The notes beneath the pieces were generated by a model. The model did not search any database, was not told the DNA's origin, and saw only the letters and a list, made by a program, of their open reading frames with translations. This document shows positions 10,813 to 23,783 of a stretch of 64,000 nucleotides of DNA, piece after piece. The stretch's first letter is position 1, and each line of letters opens with the position of its first letter. The stretch is taken from assembly GCA_000697475.1 (NCBI GenBank), contig JNEU01000777.1:124001-188000 (forward strand), in the 5' to 3' direction. This DNA comes from Lichtheimia corymbifera B2541 (taxonomy: Eukaryota; Mucoromycota; Mucoromycetes; Mucorales; Lichtheimiaceae). A program made the translations under genes and the position numbers.

Positions 10813-12278
10813 CGCTGGTGGATACTATATGGTATATCTTCCCCCTTCTTTGTACACTTGTGCGTCTGTTGCTGCTTTCTTTTTTTGTGGAAGGAGTGGG
10901 GGAGATGTGAGCTGTAGTAGAAGGAGAAGTAAACGGCCGACCAATACACAGCATGACACGCATCTGGCATACGTTACACGCATCACAGCATGTGGTAGGA
11001 CAAAAAGTGGTCTGTGTCGATTCTAAAATATATCATGATGACCTCCCGTTAGTGATGTTCGCTTTTTGCCTATTTTTGAATAGGGATGGTGTGCTTGTAT
11101 GTAGATAGATGCATGCGTGTGTGTTGGAACCAGAAGGTAGTCATGATCTACGCCAGAGCACACACGTCCCCCAAAAAGGTAGTCAAACCGATGGTTGCCG
11201 ATGACGGTGAGACAAGGCTTGTGGTAAAAAGTGTGTAAGGTTCACAGGGTCTTGCACAAACAAAAAAGCACATGTGCTTCGAATAGACATATACACAAAG
11301 CAAGAATAGAATTCTTTAATAACGACAAGCAATGCAAATATGTCAAGTGTCATGTTCCCATTCTATTGCGTGCATATACACCAGAAGTAAGTAAAACACC
11401 GAGATTAGGTGTTCCGGAAGCAATAGACAAAATGGGGCATGAGGCAAGATTCAATGTGGTTTCCCCTATAAGGGGAGTGGGAGCACAAAAGCAGCGTGTG
11501 GTGCGCTTTTGGTATGACAGTCGATCACGCATGCTCTCTTCTCCCTCTCTCCATATGCTGTCAAACCGTGAGTCGTCGATCAACACCAGAAAAAGAACAC
11601 ACACAAGCTGATGTTGCTTCCCACCCACGCATGCAATGCTAGAAAAATAATAGCTTGTTTCTTTGTGCTTATTACACAACAACAACGATCGAGCCACCAT
11701 GATACTGCAAATGGGTCCATTGTCATCGTAAATATGGATACATGTAATAAAGAAAGCACCAAATAGCTAAAGTGCATGGGATCCATCATGATGTTGTTTA
11801 CCCTAACGACACTATCAATTCTTGCATATGTTGTAGGCGTTGGAAGATAATGAAGCGAACAACAACAAAAGAGATAATGATGATGAATGAACAAGACCAG
11901 GGATGATGATAGTGATCAGCTTGGTGTAACCCACTTAAATAACTATTTTGCTGTATTTAATCAAGATCACGCCTAGCTTTCTCGGTGTCTTTGCCGGGAG
12001 CTACCCCTTCTCATTCAACACGCTGACTGATTGTTATATATAAGAACGTCATTGCTCCATTTTCCCCATTCTTTTCGTTTCCCCCTTCCACTCGTTTCTC
12101 TTTTTCTGGTCACTCCTCCGCGCTTGTCGTGTATTTCTTTTTGAGGATATCCTTTTCCTTTTCCTTTCTCTTTTACGCTTACATTCAAATCAACATACAT
12201 ACCCATCAGCACCGCAGCGCTTGCGCAGCATCATTGCTTGTTACATACCAAACCACCCAAAAATTATAAATCAACAAA
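10813..12278. other. Gene-free region and promoter of the IQ gene
   Basis: No convincing frame. A TATA-like TTATATATAAG at about 12034-12044 is followed by a CT-rich segment (12055-12180) and the start codon at 12279, suggesting a leader of roughly 200 bases for the downstream gene. Confidence 0.5.
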
Positions 12279-14667
12279 ATGATGACATACGGATACGACC
12301 ATTTTAATGCTGAACCAATCATGCTTCGTCATTCTTCGTCGCTGGCGACGGCAGATGACAAGATGTTTGATATTTACGCTGCGGATCAGGTAATCATAGA
12401 ACGGGTCCATTCAGGGTCACACAAAGAGACGCACTGGCATTTTTACTAATTCAAGGTTCCCTCTTTTTTTCTTTCAATCTCTTTTTCTCTCTTTTTCTCT
12501 TACTCTCTCTCCTGCTTTTGCATTTCTTTTTCCCTCGCAATTGTGCTGCTACTCATTCTGCACCTTGACATACTTGTGCATATAACGGCGGGCAAACTTG
12601 CAATAATCGATCGGACACTTTCGATTTGACATTGCCTTTTTGCATAAACAACCCCACATTTTCCTTTTTCTCTCATCTCTCTTTTTCATTGATATACATG
12701 ACGACATTGCAGTACTTTGATCGATTCGAAGACGACCAAGGCATCATTGTGCCACAACATCTTGAACCTGAACAAGCCAGCTATGAGTTTCCATCACGGT
12801 CGACGCTTGAACATCTTGCGACATTCCTCAATGACAATGACGATAGTATGTTTGATGAGTCACCTCTTGGATCAACAACGTACTCGGATGATGAAGATTC
12901 TGGTCTCGCAGGCGATGATCAGTTTGATTCGTTTATTGGTTCAATTGTATCTGCATACACCCACGAGAAACGACAACGATGCACCAAAGTCAATCACATG
13001 GCTAAAGAGGCTGCCCCTGGCTGTAGTCATAAGATACTGCAACAACGCACCAACCACCACAACAAGCTCGTCAACAATAAACCAGAATTCATGTCATCCG
13101 ACAACGATGACGACTCTCTTGTGGATGATGAGGATGAGATGAATATGTTGGTGGATGATAGTCGATTATCGCCCCTTCAAATTCCACCAGTTGCTCGATG
13201 CGTGTCATCGTCAAGTTTTCTTTCATCCTCTTCATCAGCATATTCGTTGCATCGTAATGACGGCGTAGTCGCACCTTGTTCGTTTCTTTGTGATGAAGAT
13301 CTTGTGTACCCCAAAAATCGGGCATCAGGCAAGTAAATGGATATTGTGTGTGTGAGAAATGCCGCGCTCTTGAGCTACATTTGGACTGACACTCTTATCC
13401 CTTTTTGCTCCACATTTGTTTGTTGTTTACAGTGTCACCTTACCATGGTATGCTGGGCGCTGAGGACCATCATCAACAACAACACCTTGACCTGCCCGTG
13501 TTTCGTAATGAATCAGAGCCCATAATGGACGACGATGACAGCAATCCTGATACACCAGCAAAGACTATCACTCTCAAACTACGCAAATCACTGGACACCC
13601 GTTATCGTCGACCCACTTGCCCCATCAGTGACGAAGGATATGCTGATGACGATGACGACGACGACCATGTTGATGTCAGTGGCGACTATTCTGACAATGA
13701 GCCTCCTTTGGAATCTGAAATGGTGTTCCTTCCACTATCAGCTGAGGAGCAGCAGCATATGGTTGAAGAGGATGTGCTACGCACCACAGCAGCAACACGT
13801 ATCCAGGCAGTCTGGCGTGGTTACCGTGCCAAGAAGCAACTTGCAGCATCCTCTAGCACGTTGCCATCATCTCACCGTTTAATTGTGGATCTGGCGCGTA
13901 TATGCAATGCCATGCATCAAAAGCAGATGAATACCATGCATAGTCGAATGGATGAACTGGAACAGCAACTTGAAGAAGAACGGGCCATGCGGATCGCTTT
14001 TGAGAAGGCTGTTGAAGATATGACTATCATGGTTGACCAGCAACAAAATATGTTGTATGATCGTCTCGAGCAACAACGTATGGAATACGAGGCCAAGGTT
14101 GCCAAGATGGAAACTCGTTTACGAAAGGAAACCAAGGCAAGAATGGAAATGGAGCAATCAATGACACACGTCGTTAAACAGGTGCAGGATATGCACGCTG
14201 CACAACAACGCCGTGCCAAGGAAGACGCAGAGCATCAAAAGAACTTGCAACGTAAACTCAATGACGCACTCTATGAAATCAATCAGCTCAAAGCATCATC
14301 GACTACCACATCAACAACATCCACTGCTTCATCATCACGTACAACAACAACAACAACATCCACCACCCCTGCTGCACCACGTACTGCTGCTACCACCACT
14401 CGTCGTCGTACTATGGTACCAAATGCATCCGGAGCCTCATCCGTTAAAGCATCCGGCACTGTACGATCCTCTATAGCACCACGTCCTTCTCATCAACCAG
14501 CAACAAAAGCTACTCCTCCTCCTCCTCCTTCTCGACTCGGCTCCCGTCCTTCAATTACGCCACGACCATCTTCTGCATTGCGAACTTCTCAACATAAAAC
14601 AACCACAACATCATCCGCCAACAACAAACGCACAACAGCTGTTCGAAACAGCACGTTGCCAAGGTGA
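12279..14667 (+). CDS. IQ-motif coiled-coil protein, family not recognised
   Basis: Three exons: 12279-12389, 12713-13328, 13433-14667, giving 653 residues. The N-terminal 300 residues are acidic and Ser-rich without a known fold. One clear IQ calmodulin-binding motif follows near residue 370 (TRIQAVWRGYRAKKQ). Then comes a long coiled coil (about 395-550, including MDELEQQLEEERAMRIAFEK), and the C-terminal 125 residues are Thr/Ser/Pro/Arg-rich, like disordered microtubule-binding tails. The second intron only keeps the frame if its donor is GC (CAG|GCAAGT at 13329); the nearby GT would run into a stop. The first intron is unusually long for this locus (323 bases) and very CT-rich. A cytoskeletal or polarity role is a guess from architecture only. 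The start could be either of two adjacent ATGs. Confidence 0.8.
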
Positions 14668-16335
14668 TTTTGACGATACCATTTTTCTTCATTCATTTCT
14701 CCACCCCCATCATCATTTCATTCGCATTCTTCTTTACCCAACCACCCCACTTTGCATGCATGTAGATAAGGTCATCATCCTATTCTTTTTTTTCTTTCGT
14801 TCACAACCACATGTTTTCCCACATTCATCATCCTCCTCTCTTCCCCCCTCCTCCTCCTCATTGTCCAAGTATACTTTTACTATTACTTTTTTCTTGCCCT
14901 GTATGCTAATATAGTGCGAGTACATTACCTGTGCTTCTCTCGCTTTTCATCATAATTTCTCCTATGTTTGTATCATGCGTGTTTTAAGGGTCCATGAAGG
15001 GTTCATACATTTGATTTGTTCTTATTTAAGAAGGCCATTTACTCATTTCACTCACGAGAATGGCCACTTTAAACATGATTTAGTGATCCGTGCGTTGTGT
15101 TACCCCCATCACCACCACCACCATCATTTACCTATAATCAAGACAAAGATAAATGTAATACCAATGGTCATTCGTACCCAATGCTTTGAGATACATTGTC
15201 CTCGCTGACGACTATTGACATGACCTTCCTCCTCCCCAGTCGTTTCCTTGATACCTGTATTATTATGTCCACAAATGGTTAATGCTGCTCAACCAACACA
15301 TTAAAGATCCCAACATCATCCTATGTAGCCTCTTCCAACCATTCCCCCCAAAACCATGCTTCCGGGTGTGGTACTGTAGTGGTGTTACACGCGTGAATGA
15401 TACCCTGCATATTATGTGCACCCAGCCATACCGGTTCTTTCCGCTCTCTCTCTCACACATACTCACACTCATTTCCACCCCCTCTTTCCCTAATGCATTC
15501 AATTACCATCTTGCCTAGGAGTCGCCGCGTATTGCATGTCATTCATCATGTGCCACATAATGGCTTCCGTCCCACGAGACATGGGCTTTTTTACGCTCGT
15601 GTTATCCGTTGTGGTGGTACTCGTTGTTTTCTCTATTTGCATGGATCATTTACATATCAACACATTTCACCTGGTCCATGTTCACGCGTTGTTTTTACCT
15701 TGACCAGCATTAGTAGTAGTAGTCATGCGTTTCTTTATGTATATAATAGTAGTGTAAGAGAGAAAGATAGATGGTTGACACGTGTCACTATATACCGTGA
15801 ACAAAACAACAAAGGTGTCATGGTATATGTTGCTATGCTCTCTACATACTTTTTTCCTTTTTGTATGTTTGCATAGGCATACAATTGGAGTCTGGTTGTT
15901 TTGAAATTGAAACTATTAAAACAAATAGTCTAGACCCAACACATCAGCAGTAACAGCTAGGTCATGGCCTGTCAATGGGGAATAGGGTTGGATCCATATT
16001 CAAGAAATGAACCAAGCTTGACACATATACCCAAAAGGTTGACAAATGGAAATGCAGTAATGAAACGGGAGTCCACGGATTTTTTTGCTTGGAAAGTTGG
16101 CAACTCAACTCAGCAACCCTTGACAGCCCTTATCACCTTGGAGTTCATGTGCATGATCTCTGTGCTACACAGTATTATACAGCCTACTTGTTATCGTCCC
16201 TCACTCTTATCTCCTTATGCACCATTGTGTATAAAAGTTAGCCTTGCATCGCATCAGGACCTTTCTTTATAAGCACGGTAATACACCCTTTTTTCTTTAC
16301 TCTTTTCTTCACTAAAAGTATACACATACACACAC
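14668..16335. other. Intergenic, no gene seen
   Basis: About 1.7 kb between the IQ gene and the transporter. Open frames here are short, Cys/His-rich and of low complexity, with no splice or start context. A (CAC)n-like tract lies near 15106-15125. A likely core promoter for the transporter lies near 16230 (GTATAAAAG), about 100 bases before its start. Confidence 0.55.
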
Positions 16336-18228
16336 ATGGAGGAATACAAGCTAGAAGAGGCATCCAGTAGAAGCAGCAGCAGCAACAACAACAGGTCGTC
16401 GAATGGCAAAACGAGTAAAATGGCCTGGCTTGTTACCTTTTCCACCATGTTGGTCAATGCTGCTTGTTCCATCATGTGGGTTAGTTGTGCGTCTGCTCCT
16501 TTAACATCAGCCGAATGGATGGGTGGAAGCCTTAGCAATGTCAACTGGCTTTCAAGCCTTTGTGCCATTGACAACTCGGTCTTTTCTCTCGTTTGTATAT
16601 GGGCATATGAGCGTTTCGGCGTGAAGCGCTGTGTAAGTATCCTGCAGGGGAACGAGTTGCAAACATGCTATTAACATGTGCACGTACAGCTTGTCTTTTC
16701 AGCTGCCATCAATAGCATCGGTTCATGGATCAGATGCATTGCTATAGCCTTGCCCATCGACAAAAGGTATCCTGTGGTAGTGGTAGGCCAAGCGTTAGCC
16801 GGTATTGGTGGGCCTTTTGCATACAAGTACGTAGCTGTACAGAAATTCAAAGGGGATGTAATGATACAGTCTTATGGGGGACACTTGCATGATAACATAT
16901 ATACCCTCTCTCGGGAAAGAAAAACAAAAACAAAATTAACACCGTTCATTATCTTAGTATCGCACCCAAGGCATGTTGACATCAACCAAGACGCGATATC
17001 AATGCAGGGATGCTAACTTGACATGTTAGCTTGCCTCCGTATGGTTTGCTCCTCAAGATCGTAACTTGGGTGCAACGTTGGCAAGTAAGTTCCTAGGATT
17101 TCATGTCCTCCCATGTTATTATAACACCTATGGATACGGTATGAGGAGATAACTAAGAATCATGGTGCATTATCTTTTTGTCAGCGTTATCACTCGGTCA
17201 AATCGCCGCACCGCTTTTTATCCCAGCGGTTGCCAACACCGCTGATAAGGTCCCAACCATGGTAACGTGTTGATTTGAATTCATTTACGATTCCAAAGAT
17301 GGTAGCTGACACAATGAATTGGTTTCTTTTCATTTAGCTGTATGCGACAGCCATCATTGCTACCGTTTGTGCTATTCCTATCATGCTGATGCCGGGTTTA
17401 CCCAAAGTACCACCAGCCAATAGTGCTACATCACCTCGACTTTCGATTTGCGAAGGCATCAAGCAACTTGTCAAATCCAAAGATTACTGGTTTATCGCTA
17501 TCCCAGCCATTGTTAATGCCGGCATGTTTTACACAATGACCGTGGTCATTATTGAAGCAGCGGTACCATATGGCTACAATGAACAACAAAGTGGCATCGC
17601 CAATGCACTCCTTATGCTCAGTGGTTTTGCAGGAGGTGGTATCATAGGCTATTGGATTGGCAGAACGGGAGAGCACTTGGCCATGATCAAGCTATTCACA
17701 CCCATCCTTTGTGGCATGTTTGTGATGGTGAATTTCCAAAGTAAGCCAAAAAGACAATGAATGGATGAAATGATGAGAAAAGCTACGTAAACGCATGCTT
17801 ACACTACTTTTTCAAAGTCTTTCCAAATGCATATGGTGCATTGCTTTGCATGTGTGTGCTGCTCGGATTTTTCAGTATTGGGCTATATCCATCGCAGTTA
17901 GAATACGCATCTGAAAGTACGTTGCGCATTAGTGTGATCCATGATCATTTTTGCATTGCTAATTGCCGACATTTTCATGCATATAGTCTTATACCCGATC
18001 CCTGAATCCCTGTCATCGAATGTTACGTGGTCACTTGTTACGGCAGGGGTGTTAATTTTTACTGTGATCACTGATTCGTTGCGTGCTGGCCCTGAAGCGA
18101 ATCCACCAAACAACATGGAGACGGCGTTGATGGTGTGCTCGATCATTGTTTGTGTCGGATCATTACCCGTGATATGGCTCAAGGGTGAATTGAAGCGCCT
18201 TGCTATCGATCGAGCTAGCAGTATATGA
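16336..18228 (+). CDS. FLVCR/SLC49-like major facilitator transporter
   Basis: Plasma- or organelle-membrane transporter of the major facilitator superfamily. The closest family is SLC49 (FLVCR1/2, DIRC2), known in animals for heme, choline or pyridoxine transport; the substrate here is unknown. Eight exons: 16336-16632, 16690-16826, 16958-16970, 17030-17084, 17185-17261, 17338-17740, 17818-17916, 17987-18228, giving 440 residues. After a Ser/Asn-rich N-terminus, about 12 hydrophobic segments follow. Family hallmarks are NWLSSLCAIDNSVFSL, the loop WAYERFGVKRC, SIGSWIRC and KLASVWFAPQDRNLGATLA. The third exon is only 13 bases and is followed by a GC-AG intron. Without it the frame breaks and the conserved N-x-x-P-K residues before LASVWF are lost. 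All frames close with this model. Confidence 0.85.
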
Positions 18229-18625
18229 TCCGCGTAGACCCTACTTTATCTACATCTCCTCCCACCGTATATAAATAAAATAACTCTCCTACATACAAGA
18301 TCTTAATCACAAAAGATAAATGAGTGCTATTACGTTATTGACAAGACCCAATCACGAAAGAAAGGGAGGTGCCTTATGCACTATTGGACGCAGTCGTTGT
18401 TCAAAGCACAATGAATCAATAATACCCTTTCTCTTTCCTTATCACAGCATTACAAGATGGTGGTCCTTCTACAATCCTCCATTCCCCATACCATATGTAA
18501 ATCTTTCTACCATACAATCAATCCATCACATGCCCACACGCCACAGGGTCCAACTTCGGAAGAAGGATGATCTCATAGTCGTAGCTTAGAGGTTGTATTC
18601 GGTAAAGGGATCCTTTAATCCAATA
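18229..18625. other. Intergenic, no gene seen
   Basis: Short stretch after the transporter; an 89-codon frame at 18320-18589 has no supporting context. Confidence 0.5.
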
Positions 18626-19060
18626 TCATTCACAAGAGATAGTTTGAGAGGTACAATGAGTTGCTACAATGCGGGAGATACATCGATTGGGAAAGAATCT
18701 AATGTTTGGGTGTGCACTTTGCAAAGATGAAAGGACGGACGTGTGGTGTAACTTGTTGCGTGATGGCGGATTCTGTCCATGCCGTGGATGATGATGGCTG
18801 TACATGACTGAGGGGTCGCACAAAGATGATGATATAACATCCTTGACGTGCCAATGGCATAACCAATGAAAAGCCTTCTTGATTCTGTCATCACGTAGCT
18901 CCCAATGTAAGTGCACTTGCATGCGACACATCCCATAATGAACACTCTTACCTTGTGGTACTTCTCAATAGCTCCCTTCCTTCATATAAGAACCATATCT
19001 CCATTCCATCCATAATATGTTGCTGCTGTTCCAATGTAAAATGCTCGTTAATTGATAGCA
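18626..19060 (-). pseudogene. Decayed gene-family copy, segment 1
   Basis: Minus-strand sequence that matches 20320-20560 over at least two exon-like blocks: one around 18955-19060 (LEQQQHIMDGMEIWF) and one around 18830-18905 (IKKAFHW...HVKDV). Both blocks are separated by the same putative intron, with donor AAG|GTAAGAGT in each copy. The copies differ by single-base indels, so at least one is broken. The family is not recognised. Confidence 0.4.
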
Positions 19061-19099
19061 CTTGTATTGTAGATCCAATGTTATGTATACCAATAAATC

Positions 19100-19830
19100 T
19101 CCAAAGAAAGGGACCGATACTTGGCGACGAACGCCTTGAGCGATCGATAAACCTTGATAGCACCAAAAGACACATGCACATCGTTGTTTGTTGCTATGCG
19201 ACACCCATAAGAGACATGCGCTGCAGAATGCTCTTGAAAGCAATTGGCCAATAACGCGAACCACCAGAGAATCGAGTAAATGGTGTTGACTCTAAGATAT
19301 AGACTCTGCTGCTCATTGCTGCGTCTTGCTTGTTGCTGATATGATACAGCGATATTGGTGGCAACCTTGGAGAGATGCATAGATGACCTTGGTAACACCA
19401 ACGATGTCAAGATGGGCCCTGGTTGCTTGTTGATGACATGATCCATCCATAAGAGACGTTTAATGGCAGCCGTGTATCAAAGGAGTCGCCGATAATAAGA
19501 ACCACCAGGAGATGGAAGCTTGATGACACCAAAGATATACAAGTTGTTCCTTGCTGCTGACGTGATAGCCCGACAAGAGACCTTCATTTCAGAATGTCCA
19601 CCGAATTGCCGAAAACGAGAAACACCAGGTGATGTGATAAAGCTTGATAGAACACCAACGATATGGATGCTGTTGCTTGTTGAATGATACAATCCACTCT
19701 TAAGAGACGTGTATTGGATGACACTCTCCAGAGAAATCGCCCGTTGCTTGGCAACCAACCACCCGAGACGCAATAAACATTGACACCACCAAAAGACGTA
19801 ACGCTTTTCCTCATGGCTGACATACTTCAC
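19100..19830 (-). repeat. Diverged ~115-135-base tandem units, coding-like on the minus strand
   Basis: A module reading roughly CTTGATAACACCAA-GAT... then TTGCTTGTTG...GATACAATCCA..TAAGAGAC recurs with starts near 19150, 19275, 19381, 19513, 19644 and 19778. On the minus strand the units translate to related peptides such as SNSIHIVGVLSSF and RNNLYIFGVIKLP. Frames change between units and stops interrupt them, so this looks like a decayed repeat-protein gene lying between the two copies at 18.6-19.1 kb and 20.0-21.1 kb. Confidence 0.45.
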
Positions 19831-20020
19831 CTATAAAAGATGCACAGTAAACGAAGTTTTCCAATCCCATCCAATAATACTTAGCAATCATATTAGCTGT
19901 AATCCTGAGGACATGGATCCGAGATAGCTCATCTACAAAAGAACACATGTCAGTACAAAGTTTCCAAAAGTCATTGGGATGATACGTACGTGAATCTCTT
20001 AATCAGAGTGCAGTGATCCA

Positions 20021-21054
20021 CTAGAATTCCCGCCGCCAGAAACAATAATGATAAGAAAAGGGCACAATGCCAAAGGATACCAAGGTACCAGTACTGCCTA
20101 CTAGCCCCCTCCCGAAGGAAGCATGGCGCCAAAACACCGAATTTAACAGTGACCCATATGAGCCCTTCATCAGTCGACTTTGGCACCACCTGAGCCGTGG
20201 ATCCGCACGCTGCAACTGTGGTGAGAGGATGCATTTGAATTGGCTAAGCCATAGCATCATGAGCACATGTGAAAGGGGCAACGCGGTCTCCCTAAGACAG
20301 CACACAGTACAATAGCATCCTTGACATGCCATATATAACCGAGGAAAAGCCTTCTTGATGCTGTCATTACATATCTTTCATGGTAAGTGTACATGCATGA
20401 GACACATTCCATGACCAATACTCTTACCTTGTAGTAATTCTCAACAGCTTCCTTCCTTCAAATAAAACCGTATCTCCATGCCAACCATATCATGCTGCTG
20501 CTGTTTCATTGTAAGGCTCGTTAAGTGATCCTGCTTGTAGGCCCAACACCATGCATACCATTGAGCCAGCCCTGCAGCGTTTTGCTTGGAGAACCATATC
20601 TTGTTGCTGTCAGAAGTACCCTCATCCAACATGTTCAATCTACCATGAACACACTGTGAGATCACAAGGAAACCAATCTAAACGCGTCTTCTTGTCAACA
20701 TACCCAAAGGCGGCAATGTAAAGACTTCTTGGTGTGGACAGCTTAGGAATGAACACACGCGACACCTCATTAGATCTTGTATAAACGAGAGAACAGTAAT
20801 CTACACGTGAACATTAGTACCACAATGTCCAACTTGATTAGTAAAAGAGTTGCAGCGATTAAACGTACCTGTTGTGTTGGAATGGAAGCTTGAGTCATCG
20901 ACTGATCGCGCGCGTCCTTGTTGTTGAATGTCTGCAGCCGAAAAGAGTCGTCAATGACCACCTGTTCACCCAGTTGAGGCTTCACATTGAAAGGAATGGC
21001 AGCCGTTAATGCGTCGTTGTTTGGGAATGGAGACACCTCTTACCTTGCATTGTG
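20021..21054 (-). pseudogene. Decayed gene-family copy, segment 2, with a plausible 5' end
   Basis: Minus strand. A possible start reads MQ (ATGCAAG) near 21054 with a GTAAGAG donor. An exon near 20872-20935 ends at CAG|GTACGT. The next exon (from about 20803) reads YTRSNEVSRVFIPKLSTPRS then LYIAAFGYVDKKTRLDWFPC. A short intron is then possible before NKIWFSKQNAAGLAQWYAWC. Downstream parts match segment 1 but with a one-base indel (near 20460), and the Cys-rich block CQGCYCTVCCLRE follows. It could be an intact but poorly modelled gene; the indel against its copy and the decayed neighbours favour a pseudogene. No function is known to me. Confidence 0.35.
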
Positions 21055-21060
21055 AAGTGG

Positions 21061-21600
21061 GAGTGAAGAAGGGGCTCTTTGCCGTTCCTCTCAGTGTTCC
21101 CAGTTTGTGCACAGCATCCCACCCCGCTTGCTACAGTTACTGTAGTGAATATCCACCTCAAAAATAGCCTCTACACTTGGGTCAATAATAACAACCACTG
21201 AATACATTCCTTGTAATTAAGCTATGCATACATTATTTTACTGTGGCGGGATTGGCGTCTATCAAGTCCGTGCACATCAATGCAGATCGACAGCTAGCTC
21301 CTGGATTTGTGCAACCAATTCATGATTGACTCGCCTACCATACATACAAAATATCCCTGTATAAATTCATTGTCATTTTCGTTGTCTTTGTCATAGTAAT
21401 AGATCTTCCATAATTGTGTGCTGTTTACGCACTTCAGGTAATCATCATCCATTTATGCAGCAACGTGTCAATCACGCGTGTGTGTAACCACCACACGCCA
21501 TTTTCACTCAGCTCTTCACCTTTCCGTTAATGCAGTCGACACCATCTATTAGGAGGAGGCAGCTCCATCACCCTTATAGGAGCATATGTAAAACACAAAC
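21061..21600. other. Gene-free spacer
   Basis: About 540 bases without a frame or repeat that I can support, between the decayed gene copy and the palindrome array. Confidence 0.5.
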
Positions 21601-21621
21601 ATGCCCATAACTACAAATTCT

Positions 21622-21901
21622 ACATTGAAACGTGGGGTCTTCAATCGAACAAAGTTGAGCGGCGGGGTCAAACGCACCTTGTGTGAAAGTTTCACGATCT
21701 AGCTCGCCGATCTCAGATTCACCCAATGTCACCACCAGCCAAAGTTGAACAGGTCGACCTCTTGGATTTTTTTTCGACTTTGGCTGGTGGTGACATTGGG
21801 TGAATCTGAGATCGGCGAGCTAGATCGTGAAACTTGCACACAGGGTGCGCTTCACCCTTGCGCGCAACTTTGTTCGATTGAAGATCCCACGTTTCATTGT
21901 A
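21622..21901. repeat. Long palindrome P1
   Basis: Core arms 21690-21745 and 21777-21832 are near-perfect reverse complements around a 31-base spacer. Similarity extends outward with mismatches to about 21622 and 21901. A transcript of this stretch would form one long hairpin. Confidence 0.85.
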
Positions 21902-22136
21902 AAGTTTAGAGATATAGGCACCTTTATGTTTTTACTATGCTGTAGGCGTAATGCTATATAACAAGTGGTCTTTGTTCATTGTGAAGTATCATGCAAATGC
22001 GCTGTGTTACACAAGCACGCCACTGCGCACCTTCCGCTCTATTGGGGTCAACCTACTTTACAATGAACAAACACCACTTGTCCTATAACATAACGCTTAT
22101 ATCATATGGGAAAACATAAAGATAGCTGTATCTCTA

Positions 22137-22428
22137 AACTTTACAATGAAACGTGGGGTCTTCAATCGAACAATATTGCTCGTCGGGGTGAAGCGCACCT
22201 TGGGTGCAAGTTTCACGATCGCCATAGCCATTCTCAGATTCACCCAATGTCACCACCAGCCTCGTCGAAAAAAAAAAATTCAAGAGGTCGACCTGTTCAA
22301 CTTTGGCTGGTGGTGACATTGGGTGAATCTGAGATTGGCGAGCTAGATCGTGAAACTTTCACCCAAGGTGCGCTTCACCCCGACGAGCAATATTGTTCGA
22401 TTGAAGACCCCACGTTTCATTGTAAAGC
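22137..22428. repeat. Long palindrome P2
   Basis: Arms of about 124 bases (22137-22260 and 22303-22428), closely matching those of P1, around a spacer that contains an A11 tract and AGGTCGACCT. Confidence 0.85.
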
Positions 22429-23783
22429 TTAGAGATAAATGCACTTTCTCGTTTTTCATATGCTGAAAAGCACGATGCTATATGACAAGTGATGTTTGTC
22501 CATTGTGAAGTAGCTCGTCCCTGATGAGCGGAAGGTGCGCAGGGCGGTGCATGTGTAACACAGCTCATTTGCATGATACTTCACAATGAACAAACATCAC
22601 TTGTCATATAGCATCATGGTTTTCATGTAAAAACGTAAAATTGCCTGTATCTAAGATTGGCAAGCTTGGTCGGAGAAACATGATTGAGAAGGTGCGCTCC
22701 GCCACGACGAGCAATATTGTTCTATGAAGAGTCCATGTTTCATTGTAAAGTTTTGAGATACAGGCACCTTTATGCTTTACATATGCTGTAACCATGGTGC
22801 TATATGGAAAGTGGCCTTTGTTCATTGTCAAGTAGCTGGACCTCAATAGAGCAGAAGATGCAGGGGGGCGTGCATGTGTAACACAGCTCATTTGCATGAT
22901 ACTTGGCAATGAACAAACACCACTTGTTATATAGCATCATGGTTTCAACATATGTAAAAACGAGTAAGTGCATGTATCTCAAAACTTTACAATGAAATAT
23001 GGACTCTTTCATAGAACAATATTGCTCGTCGTGGTCGAGCGCACCTTCTCAATCATGGTCCACGATCACGCTTGCCAATCCTGGATGCAGGCACATTTAC
23101 GTTTTTTCATATGCTGAAAGCGTGATGCTATATGAGAAGTGGTGTTGTTCATTGTGAAGTGTCATGCAAATGAGCTGTGTTACACATGCACGCCTCCCTG
23201 CATCTTCTGATCTATTGAGGTCCAGCTACTTGACAATGAACAAAGGCCATTTTCCATATAGCATCATGGTTACAGCATATGTAAAGCATAAAGGTGCCTG
23301 CATCTCTAAACTTTACAATCAAACATGGACTCTTTCATAGAACCATATTGCTCGTCGTGGTCGAGCGCACCTTCTCAATCATGTTTCTCCGACCAAGCTT
23401 GCCAATCTTAGATACAGGCAATTTTACGTTTTTACATATGAAAACCATGATGCTATATGACAAGTGATGTTTGTTCATTGTGAAGTATCATGCAAATGAG
23501 CTGTGTTACACATGCACGCCCCTGCGCACCTTCCGCTCTATCAGAGTGAACCTACTTCACAATGAACAAACACCACTTGTCATATAGCATCACGCTTACA
23601 GCATATGTAAAAACATAAAGGTGCCTGTATCTCTAAACTTTACCATGAAACGTGGGGTCTTCAATCGAACAATATTGCTCGTCGGGGTGAAGCGCACCTT
23701 GGGTGCAAGTTTCACGATCTAGCTCGCCGATCTCAGATTAACCCAATATCACCACCAGCCAAAGTCGAAAAAAATTCAAGAGG

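Noticed and set aside
22106..22432. 108-codon frame in the palindrome array
   Set aside because: The frame and its mirror on the other strand (22134-22319) are both products of the inverted repeat.
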